Assembly (NCBI GenBank): GCA_023485715.1
Contig: JAMCZG010000036.1
Location: 1 to 34,616, forward strand
DNA length: 34,616 bases
Direction of reading: 5' to 3'
DNA from: Patescibacteria group bacterium
GTDB lineage: Bacteria; Patescibacteriota; Microgenomatia; Levybacterales; UBA12049
The notes below the pieces were generated by a model. The model searched no databases. It saw only the letters and a list, made by a program, of their open reading frames with translations, and was not told the origin of the DNA. Position numbers and translations under genes: made by a program. Shown here piece after piece: positions 15,234 through 21,814 of the stretch (the stretch's first letter is position 1; each line of letters begins with the position of its first letter).

Positions 15234-15476
15234 ATGCCAAATCCATCTGAAAGAGGTAAAAGTACAGGAGTATCAGGACAGGGAATATCAGGAGAATCCG
15301 GAGTAATTAGATTCCGCGCCAGGGTTCCGGTAACGGGTAAAAGCGGATTTGTTATCGGGTCCGAAACAGTGGAGTTAACAACGTACGGTTTGAGAAAACA
15401 AGAAGTTCCGGATCAAAGTGGAATAAAACCGAATTGTCAATTTGACCCTCAAAGTAGAGATTACAAACCCAAATAA
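15234..15476 (+). CDS. Hypothetical 80-aa protein
   Basis: I do not recognise this protein. It is polar and Gly/Ser-rich at the N-terminus (STGVSGQGISGESG), with a middle part (RFRARVPVTGKSGF, SETVELTTYGLR) that could form a few beta strands and a Pro/Asn/Gln-rich tail. There is no signal peptide, membrane segment, Cys pair or known motif. What supports it as a real gene is a perfect extended -10 TATAAT exactly one transcription-start distance upstream of the ATG, the arrangement seen for several genes in this window. It lies alone between the divergent methyltransferase and the ileS promoter. Confidence 0.6.
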   Translation: MPNPSERGKSTGVSGQGISGESGVIRFRARVPVTGKSGFVIGSETVELTTYGLRKQEVPDQSGIKPNCQFDPQSRDYKPK

Positions 15477-15489
15477 ACTGCGGTTACAC

Positions 15490-15518
15490 TTGAATAGCAT
15501 AATGTTTTAAACTACAAT
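15490..15518 (+). promoter_or_regulatory. Sigma70-like promoter for ileS-rodA
   Basis: TTGAAT (15490-15495), a 17-nt spacer and TACAAT (15513-15518), with 7 nt between the -10 box and ATG 15526. The mRNA would be leaderless. No T-box leader is possible in this space. Confidence 0.72.
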
Positions 15519-15525
15519 ATAGTTT

Positions 15526-18399
15526 ATGTTCAAGCCTGTTTCTCCCAATATCGATTTTCCGTTGTTAGAACGCGATTTGCTAAAAAAATGGTACGAAAAC
15601 GGAATCGTCGAAAAATATTTAAACCGCAACAATAATTCAAAAGAAAAATTTTCCTTTCTTGATGGTCCGATTACTGCAAACAACCCGATGGGGGTTCATC
15701 ACGCATGGGGAAGGACTTATAAAGATTTTTGGCAAAGGTTTTGGAATATGAGAGGTCGAAAACAGAGATTCCAAAACGGCTTTGATGAACAGGGTTTGTG
15801 GGTCGAAGTCGAAGTCGAAAAAGAATTAGGTCTTCACACAAAAAGAGATATAGAAAATTTGATTCCGGGAAATAAATTTAAAAGCCTCGAAAAATTTATT
15901 AATTTATGTAAAGAAAGGGTTAAAAAATACTCAACGATTCAAACGGAACAATCAAAAAGACTCGGCTATTTTATGGACTGGGAAAATTCTTACCACACTT
16001 CGTCCGACGAGAATAATTACGCGATCTGGAATTTTTTAAAGATTGTAAACGAGAAAGGTTGGTTATATAAGGGACGGGATTCTGTTCCGTGGTGTCCAAG
16101 ATGCGGCACTGCGATTTCTCAACACGAAATTTTAACCGAAGAGTATAAAAATTTAACCCACGAATCCGTGTATTTTAAGCTTCCGATACAAGACAAAAGA
16201 AACGAATTTTTGCTCGTATGGACTACGACTCCCTGGACGATTCCGGCAAATGTTGCAGTTGCTGTAAATTCGGAAGAAAAATACGGGGCGTATAGAATCG
16301 GGGATCAAATAATTTGGCTGATGGAAAAAAGATTTGAAGTGCTAAGAAAAAATAATGATTTCAAAGAATTAAAATTGGAAAGTTCAAAAAAAGGAAAAGA
16401 TCTCGTCGGTCTTGAATACGAAGCGCCTTTTGATAACCTGCCAAGGGTTACAAATTCTTTAAAAAATTACTCACATAGAGTTGTTGCAGGAGACGAACGG
16501 ATTTTGCCGGTCGGGATAGAAGAGGGTACAGGGTTGGTCCACGTGGCTCCCGGCGCCGGAGCCGAAGACTTTCAACTAGGTAAAAAAGAAAGCCTTCCGG
16601 TTATCGAAATAATCGATGAGGCCGCAAATTATCTGGAGGATCTAGGTGAGCTAAGCGGTAAAAACGCAAAAAAACATCCAGAGATTATAATCGACTTTCT
16701 AAAAACCACAAAGAATTTTTTCTTTGCCACAGAAAGGTACACGCACCGTTACCCGACTTGCTGGAGATGTAAAACAGAGCTTGTCTGGCGGGTGGTCGAC
16801 GAATGGTATATTTCGATGGATAAAAAAGACGAATCGGGTAAAACTTATCGGGAACAAATGTTAGAAGTCGCAAAAAAAATAGAGTGGTTGCCTAAGTGGG
16901 GATTGGACAGGGAACTCGATTGGCTTAAAAATATGCACGATTGGTTGATAAGTAAAAAAAGATATTGGGGATTAGCTTTGCCGATCTGGGAATGCCAAAA
17001 ATGCAAGAGTTTTGAAGTTATTGGGGATAAGAAAGAATTAGAAGAAAAAGCAGTCGAGGGATACGATAAATTCGAAGGTAATTCGCCTCATCGTCCGTGG
17101 ATCGATCAAATAAGAATAAGATGTTCAAAATGCGACGGGCTTACGGAAAGAATTTCAGACGTCGGAAATCCGTGGCTTGACGCAGGAATAGTGCCGTTTT
17201 CGACGATGCCCCAAGACTGGTTTCCCGCAGATTTTATTACCGAAAGTTTTCCCGGACAATTTAAAAATTGGTTTTATTCTCTTATTGCCATGAGTACGGC
17301 GTTGAAAAATAAGGAGCCTTTTAAAACCGTTTTAGGATTTGCGTCGGTTCGGGATGAAAAAGGGGAAGAAATGCATAAATCAAAGGGAAACGCGATCGAA
17401 TTTAATGAAGCAGCCGATAAGATCGGTGTAGACGTTATGCGTTGGACTTATCTTCGGACTAACCCCGAACAAAATCTTAATTTCGGATACCATACGGCAG
17501 ATGAGATTCGCCGGCTTTTCCACTTAAGGCTTTGGAATACTTTTAGTTTTTTCTTAATGTATGCGTCGGTTGATAAATGGGTTCCCGTAAAATCAGAGTT
17601 TAATCCAAAACACGTCTTGGATCGATGGATACTTTCGCGTTTAAACGGAAGCATAAAAAATATAACCTCAAAAATTGAAAAATACGACGCCTTTGGTGCG
17701 TGTGAAGACGCGGAAAATTTCGTAATCAACGATCTTTCCAATTGGTATGTGAGGAGGATAAGGGATAGAGTCGGTCCGACCGCACCGGACGGCCAAGATA
17801 AAAACGATGCTTATCAAACCCTGTGGAGCGTGTTGGTTCAATATTCTAAACTTCTTTCCCCGTTTATTCCGTTTATCGCAGAAGAAATTTACGTAAATTT
17901 AACAGAAGAAGAATCCGTAAATCTAGTAGATTGGCCAAAACAGGATGAATTACTTATTGACAAGAAACTGGAGGAGGAAATGAGCCTTGCGAGAGAGATT
18001 GTTGAATTAACACATTCAAAGAGAAAAGAAAAAAATATTAAGGTGAGACAGCCATTGGGGTTACTTACTGTTACAACAACGATTTCTTTGTCGGAAGAGA
18101 TAAAAAAAATCATAGTAAGCGAAGTAAATGTTAAAAGAATTAGAGACGAATTAAAAAAAGATGTTTCTCTTTCGATAAATCTGGATACAAACATTACAGA
18201 CGAGTTAAAGCAAGAAGGGGATGCGCGGGAAATTATCAGAAAAATTCAGCACGCGCGAAAAGAGCTGGGAACAAAACCCGATGATTTTGTCGACGTTACG
18301 ATCGAGTCTTGGCCAGAAAAATTTGAGGACTATATTAAGAAAAAGGCGCTTATAAAAACTCTTGTAAAAGGCGGTGAATTTGCGGTCGAAAAAGCATGA
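15526..18399 (+). CDS. ileS: Isoleucine--tRNA ligase with altered GXHH signature
   Basis: Class I aminoacyl-tRNA synthetase charging tRNA-Ile, 957 aa. The N-terminal active-site motif, normally HIGH, reads G-V-H-H (residues 56-59, bases 15691-15702) within ANNPMGVHHAWGRTYKD. The second signature (KMSKS) appears as EMHKSKGN. The editing domain is indicated by WTTTPWTIPANVAV, and Cys pairs at WCPRCG, CWRCK, CQKC and CSKC suggest zinc-binding elements. The helical anticodon-binding region begins near SNWYVRRIRDR. Altered GXHH signatures have been described in some IleRS2-type enzymes with extreme mupirocin resistance (recalled, not checked). It overlaps rodA by 4 nt (ATGA). IleRS identity is firm; the resistance is inference. 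Confidence 0.95.
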   Translation: MFKPVSPNIDFPLLERDLLKKWYENGIVEKYLNRNNNSKEKFSFLDGPITANNPMGVHHAWGRTYKDFWQRFWNMRGRKQRFQNGFDEQGLWVEVEVEKELGLHTKRDIENLIPGNKFKSLEKFINLCKERVKKYSTIQTEQSKRLGYFMDWENSYHTSSDENNYAIWNFLKIVNEKGWLYKGRDSVPWCPRCGTAISQHEILTEEYKNLTHESVYFKLPIQDKRNEFLLVWTTTPWTIPANVAVAVNSEEKYGAYRIGDQIIWLMEKRFEVLRKNNDFKELKLESSKKGKDLVGLEYEAPFDNLPRVTNSLKNYSHRVVAGDERILPVGIEEGTGLVHVAPGAGAEDFQLGKKESLPVIEIIDEAANYLEDLGELSGKNAKKHPEIIIDFLKTTKNFFFATERYTHRYPTCWRCKTELVWRVVDEWYISMDKKDESGKTYREQMLEVAKKIEWLPKWGLDRELDWLKNMHDWLISKKRYWGLALPIWECQKCKSFEVIGDKKELEEKAVEGYDKFEGNSPHRPWIDQIRIRCSKCDGLTERISDVGNPWLDAGIVPFSTMPQDWFPADFITESFPGQFKNWFYSLIAMSTALKNKEPFKTVLGFASVRDEKGEEMHKSKGNAIEFNEAADKIGVDVMRWTYLRTNPEQNLNFGYHTADEIRRLFHLRLWNTFSFFLMYASVDKWVPVKSEFNPKHVLDRWILSRLNGSIKNITSKIEKYDAFGACEDAENFVINDLSNWYVRRIRDRVGPTAPDGQDKNDAYQTLWSVLVQYSKLLSPFIPFIAEEIYVNLTEEESVNLVDWPKQDELLIDKKLEEEMSLAREIVELTHSKRKEKNIKVRQPLGLLTVTTTISLSEEIKKIIVSEVNVKRIRDELKKDVSLSINLDTNITDELKQEGDAREIIRKIQHARKELGTKPDDFVDVTIESWPEKFEDYIKKKALIKTLVKGGEFAVEKA

Positions 18400-19472
18400 G
18401 AGGGAGATTCTTAAATTTGGATTTTGGGTTGCTTGCGCCCACTTTTGTTTTAAATATTTTAAGCCTCACAACACTCTTTTCGGTAAACATCGCATTATTT
18501 AGGTCTCAACTCCTATTTCTATTTTTTTCTTTTTTTGTGTTTGTGATTTTTTCGCGATTCGATTACCGAGCTCTCCGTTTATACGCTCTGCCGATTTATA
18601 TAGGTTCAATAGTAATATTAACTTTGCTTTTATTATTTGGTAGTCAAAGCAGGGGAGCAGTCCGTTGGTTTGAACTTTTTGGAATTCAGATCCAATTTTC
18701 AGAAATATTAAAACCATTTTTAATAATTTCTTTAGCTGCGTTTATTTCCAAGAGGAAAAAGGACGTAAAAACACTTTTATTGACATTACTATTATTAACT
18801 CCGCTTGTATTACTGATTTATCGTCAACCAGACTTAGGCAATGCGTTAATTTATTTATTCGTTACTGTTCTGACCTTGTTTACGACCGGATTTTCGTTTA
18901 TCTGGTTTATTGCCGGTTTTGTTTTAATCGCTATTTCTTCTCCAATAATTTGGCAGTTTTTGCACGAGTACCAACGAAAAAGGCTTATGACATTTATTAA
19001 CCCTACAGGCGATCCGCTTGGCGCGTCTTATAACGCGATTCAATCGATAATCGCGGTCGGATCGGGAATGATTTTGGGTCGTGGAATCGGCGGAGAAACT
19101 CAGTCGAGACTTAGATTTTTACCCGAACGCCACACGGATTTTATTTTTGCGACGATTTCTGAAAAATTCGGGTTTTTGGTTTCGGTTTTAATCCTTGTGT
19201 GTTTTGCTTTTTTACTTTATCGAATCTATGCTATTTTCGTTAATTCTCCAGACAAATTCTGCAAAATTTTTTGTATCGGATGTTTTTTTGCCATTTTGGT
19301 TCAAGTTTTTGTTAATATCGGGATGAATATAGGAATAGTGCCTGTCGTAGGTATCACCTTGCCCTTTGTGTCTTACGGGGGAAGTTCGCTTCTTGCTAGT
19401 TTTATAATGCTTGGTCTTTTGTCTTCGATAAGTAAAACCTATAAAAACAGGGAAGTGCTAGAAATAAGGTGA
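18396..19472 (+). CDS. rodA: SEDS peptidoglycan glycosyltransferase, RodA-type
   Basis: A 358-aa multi-pass SEDS protein, the second in this window. It has about ten hydrophobic segments, SRGAVRWFELFGIQIQFSE (the family's GARRWI...QPSE block), RQPDLGNAL, NPTGDPLGASYN (typical of RodA/FtsW), the LPERHTDFIFATISEKFG block with Asp248 at the essential position, and GITLPFVSYGGSS. RodA polymerises lipid II during elongation, usually with PBP2 and MreB; none of those partners is encoded nearby. I assign RodA because FtsW is already in the dcw cluster and because of the NPxxDPLGxxYN wording. Its ATG overlaps the ileS stop, so expression should be coupled to ileS. Confidence 0.88.
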   Translation: MRGRFLNLDFGLLAPTFVLNILSLTTLFSVNIALFRSQLLFLFFSFFVFVIFSRFDYRALRLYALPIYIGSIVILTLLLLFGSQSRGAVRWFELFGIQIQFSEILKPFLIISLAAFISKRKKDVKTLLLTLLLLTPLVLLIYRQPDLGNALIYLFVTVLTLFTTGFSFIWFIAGFVLIAISSPIIWQFLHEYQRKRLMTFINPTGDPLGASYNAIQSIIAVGSGMILGRGIGGETQSRLRFLPERHTDFIFATISEKFGFLVSVLILVCFAFLLYRIYAIFVNSPDKFCKIFCIGCFFAILVQVFVNIGMNIGIVPVVGITLPFVSYGGSSLLASFIMLGLLSSISKTYKNREVLEIR

Positions 19473-19478
19473 TTATTT

Positions 19479-19487
19479 TGATATAAT
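19479..19487 (+). promoter_or_regulatory. Extended -10 promoter for rplU
   Basis: TGA followed by a perfect TATAAT (19482-19487) just after the rodA stop, 10 nt before ATG 19498. No clear -35 is seen. The predicted leader is about 4 nt, so L21 autoregulation through a long leader is unlikely here. Confidence 0.65.
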
Positions 19488-19497
19488 TAGAGTCTTA

Positions 19498-19836
19498 ATG
19501 AAATACGTTGTGTTTAAAACAGGTGGAAAACAGTATAAGGTATCAGAAAACGATGTTATCGACGTCGAAAGACTGGACCATGATTCTAATGACTTATCTT
19601 TCAGCGAAGTCTTGCTTTACGTCGAAGACGGTAAAGTTAAAATAGGAAAGCCTTTTATCCCGGGATTTTCCGTAAAGGCAGAAGTTGTTAAGGACCTAAA
19701 GGGAGACAAAATAAGGGTTTCGAAATTTAAATCAAAAGTTAGGTACAGAAGGGTGACCGGTCACAGACAATCACTAACAAAAGTTTTGATTAAGAAAATA
19801 GGTTTGTCTAAAGAAGAATCAAAATCAAAAAAATAA
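19498..19836 (+). CDS. rplU: 50S ribosomal protein bL21
   Basis: A 112-aa ribosomal protein L21 binding 23S rRNA. The N-terminus YVVFKTGGKQYKVSENDVI and the C-terminal KVRYRRVTGHRQSLTKVLI are the two conserved family blocks. A short Lys/Ser tail makes it slightly longer than the usual ~103 aa. It is followed by rpmA (bL27) after 80 nt, the conserved rplU-rpmA pairing; the small gene often found between them is absent. It starts close behind an extended -10 box with no Shine-Dalgarno. Confidence 0.96.
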   Translation: MKYVVFKTGGKQYKVSENDVIDVERLDHDSNDLSFSEVLLYVEDGKVKIGKPFIPGFSVKAEVVKDLKGDKIRVSKFKSKVRYRRVTGHRQSLTKVLIKKIGLSKEESKSKK

Positions 19837-19855
19837 ATTGACCTATTTTGATGTC

Positions 19856-19885
19856 TTGATTTTGTGTGAAAAAAAACTATATTAT
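19856..19885 (+). promoter_or_regulatory. Possible promoter for rpmA-parB
   Basis: TTGATT (19856-19861) with either TATATT (19878-19883, 16-nt spacer) or TATTAT (19880-19885, 18-nt spacer) upstream of rpmA. Transcription would start ~19891, leaving a leader of ~26 nt, longer than at most promoters here. Confidence 0.4.
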
Positions 19886-19916
19886 AGATATTATTTTCAC
19901 AAACAAATAAAAATTT

Positions 19917-20168
19917 ATGGCACATACCAAATCACAAGGAGCAGTTAAGGGAAACAGAGATTCTTTAGCAAAACGCTTAGGCGTAAAGATTTATGGTGGT
20001 CAAAAGGCAATCCCCGGGAATATAATCGTAAGACAAAAAGGTACCAAATTTTTTCCCGGGATCGGTGTTTCGATGGGTAAGGACTTTACGCTATACGCAG
20101 TGTCAGAGGGAGTTGTTAATTTTAAGGACTCACGGGGTAAAAAATTTGTCGAAGTAAGAAATGGATAA
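19917..20168 (+). CDS. rpmA: 50S ribosomal protein bL27
   Basis: An 83-aa ribosomal protein L27 located at the peptidyl-transferase centre. It starts MAHTKSQGAVKGNRDS without a cleavable N-terminal extension, so the flexible tail is ready-made. It continues with the family core AKRLGVKIYGGQ, IIVRQKGTKFFPG and MGKDFTLYAV. Its last 8 nt, including the stop, overlap the parB start, which is an unusual partner for a ribosomal protein gene and suggests translational coupling. Confidence 0.96.
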   Translation: MAHTKSQGAVKGNRDSLAKRLGVKIYGGQKAIPGNIIVRQKGTKFFPGIGVSMGKDFTLYAVSEGVVNFKDSRGKKFVEVRNG

Positions 20169-20982
20169 CAATAACGGAAAGTTAACAGAATTAGATATAA
20201 ACATGCTTCAGGCTAATCCTCTTCAGCCGCGTGGTCTTATTTCTCCAGAATCGCTTACGGATTTAGTCGAATCGATAAGAGAACAGGGGATTTTAGAGCC
20301 GTTAGTTGTCGCAAAAACTCCGGCGGGTTATCAACTAATCGCAGGTGAGCGAAGGTTAAAAGCGGCTAAAATTTTAGGATTGGCAAAAGTCCCGGTCGTC
20401 ATTAAAGAAACAACTCCACAAGGGATGCTTGAAATGTCGATTGTAGAAAATGTTCAGAGAGAAGATTTAAATCCGATCGAAAAAGCTCAGGCGTACAAAC
20501 GGTTGATCGATGAGTTTGGTCTTGGTACAAACGAAGTAGCAAAAAGAGTCGGGAAAAGCGCGCCGGCCGTATCTAACACAATCAGACTTTTGTCTTTGCC
20601 GGATGCGATAAAAGATGCGTTGGTTGCGGGAGTTATAACAGAAGGCCATGTAAGACCGCTTATATCTTTAGAGGATCCAAAATTAATGCTCGAGCTTTTT
20701 AAGAAAATCTTGCGGGAAAATAGTACGGTTAGACAAACAGAGGAAATGGCGAGACAGGCAAAATCAGAAATAGAGAAAAAAGAGCCGCGGGCAAAGCAAG
20801 ATAGGCTTTGGGTCCCCGAGCAAGACGCGATGGCAGACGAAATTCAAAAAAAACACGGACTGGATAAGGTGAATATTTATCAATCCAGGTCGTTGGCAAG
20901 GGTTGTTTTAATAATAAAAGGAGATGTAGAAACGACGACGCCTAAAATTAAAGAAATCCACAAAATTCTTTCTGGAGTATAA
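20161..20982 (+). CDS. parB: ParB/Noc-family chromosome partitioning protein
   Basis: A 273-aa CTP-dependent DNA clamp that loads at parS and helps segregate origins. The N-terminal ParB/Srx domain has NPLQPR, the CTP-binding GERRLKAAKILG and the ENVQREDLNPIEKAQAYKRL block. A helix-turn-helix follows (GTNEVAKRVGKSAPAVSNTIRLLSLP). The C-terminal ~70 residues form a Lys/Glu-rich linker and a dimerisation tail. No ParA gene is adjacent and I found no TGTTTCACGTGAAACA-like parS in the window. It overlaps rpmA by 8 nt and converges on lepB with a 5-nt gap and no visible terminator. Confidence 0.92.
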   Translation: MDNNNGKLTELDINMLQANPLQPRGLISPESLTDLVESIREQGILEPLVVAKTPAGYQLIAGERRLKAAKILGLAKVPVVIKETTPQGMLEMSIVENVQREDLNPIEKAQAYKRLIDEFGLGTNEVAKRVGKSAPAVSNTIRLLSLPDAIKDALVAGVITEGHVRPLISLEDPKLMLELFKKILRENSTVRQTEEMARQAKSEIEKKEPRAKQDRLWVPEQDAMADEIQKKHGLDKVNIYQSRSLARVVLIIKGDVETTTPKIKEIHKILSGV

Positions 20983-20987
20983 TAAAA

Positions 20988-21551
20988 TCAATTTCCTAAG
21001 GGGTTTGTTATCATTTGTATTTTTTCTACTGGCCAATATATAAACATAGACCTGCCTGTTATCTCGCCTTTCTTAACAAATCCCCACTCGCGGGAGTCGG
21101 AACTGTATGGACGGTTGTCACCCATTACGAAAAAATTGTCATTCGGAACAGTTACTTTTTCTCCGTCTTTTAGAAAAGACTGACCGTATGTTTTAACATT
21201 GCTTTTTAAAAAAGAGCTCTGATCAAAAAGCTGGTCGTTTATGTATACTTCCCCGTTTTTAAGGGATATCGTGTCTCCCGGAAGTCCGATCACTCTTTTG
21301 ATGAATTCTTTTTCGTGGTCAACTGGAGCCTTAAATACGATCACGTCACCTCTTTTTGGATCCTCAAAGCGCATCGCGATTAAATTTGTTATAACATATT
21401 CTTTATCTTCAAAATTTGGAAACATCGAGCTGCCGTTTACTTGAAATGGTCTAAAAAACCAAATGTACATAACCAAAAAGAAAGAAGCAACGATTAAAAT
21501 CGTTTGGAAAGTATCGACAAAAAATGAGTATATTTTTCGCAGAATAAACAT
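20988..21551 (-). CDS. lepB: Signal peptidase I
   Basis: A 187-aa membrane-bound Ser/Lys protease that removes signal peptides from Sec-exported proteins. It has one N-terminal transmembrane segment (~15-33), the catalytic Ser in VNGSSMFPN (Ser42), the catalytic Lys in EFIKRVIGLPGD (Lys85), RGDVIVFKAP, and the C-terminal MGDNRPYSSDSREWGFV box. The length is normal for Gram-positive-type SipS proteins. It would serve secreted proteins such as those at 13834 and 21815. The ATG lies 7 nt past an extended -10 box, predicting a leaderless mRNA. Confidence 0.96.
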   Translation of the reverse strand: MFILRKIYSFFVDTFQTILIVASFFLVMYIWFFRPFQVNGSSMFPNFEDKEYVITNLIAMRFEDPKRGDVIVFKAPVDHEKEFIKRVIGLPGDTISLKNGEVYINDQLFDQSSFLKSNVKTYGQSFLKDGEKVTVPNDNFFVMGDNRPYSSDSREWGFVKKGEITGRSMFIYWPVEKIQMITNPLGN

Positions 21552-21558
21552 GATTTAT

Positions 21559-21587
21559 ATTCTGACAGAACAGAAATAATTTTGCAA
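21559..21587 (-). promoter_or_regulatory. Promoter for lepB (minus strand)
   Basis: On the minus strand: TTGCAA (21587-21582), a 17-nt spacer and CAGAAT (21564-21559) preceded by TGT. There are 7 nt between -10 and ATG 21551. The TTGCAA is a palindrome and may also serve the tRNA promoter on the other strand. Confidence 0.55.
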
Positions 21588-21609
21588 CGACGCAATTTTA
21601 TGGTAAGAT
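21582..21609 (+). promoter_or_regulatory. Promoter for tRNA-Val
   Basis: The same TTGCAA (21582-21587), a 16-nt spacer and TAAGAT (21604-21609) preceded by TGG, an extended -10. Transcription would begin ~21616, about 7 nt before the mature tRNA 5' end. Confidence 0.5.
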
Positions 21610-21622
21610 TATCATTAAATTT

Positions 21623-21694
21623 GGACACTTAGCTCAGTGGTAGAGCGCTTCGTTCACATCGAAGAAGTCGTAGGTCCGAATCCTACAGTGTCCA
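21623..21694 (+). tRNA. tRNA-Val (anticodon CAC)
   Basis: A 72-nt cloverleaf with perfect stems: acceptor GGACACT/AGTGTCC, D stem GCTC/GAGC, anticodon stem CTTCG/CGAAG around the loop TTCACAT (anticodon CAC, decoding GUG), a 5-nt variable loop, and T stem GTAGG/CCTAC. The discriminator base is A and CCA is not encoded, so CCA must be added. The T loop reads TCCGAAT instead of TTCGAAT, giving C at position 55 where U (pseudouridine) is nearly universal. No intron is present. Confidence 0.93.
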
Positions 21695-21814
21695 CAACAA
21701 TTTTTTATAAAACAGTACTTCCCGCGTGTTTGGCAGTCTAAATATTCAATTGATAATCAAGAAAGTTCAAAATAAAAGGAATACTGGGGATGTTTAAGAT
21801 TATTGCGACTATGA

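Noticed and set aside
20161..20982. parS site near parB
   Set aside because: I scanned for a TGTTTCACGTGAAACA-like palindrome in and around the gene and saw none; a degenerate site cannot be excluded by eye.
21695..21814. Possible small gene or terminator between tRNA-Val and the Kelch gene
   Set aside because: Only a short AT-rich palindrome (ATCAATTGAT-like) is visible; there is no convincing ORF, T-tract hairpin or promoter.
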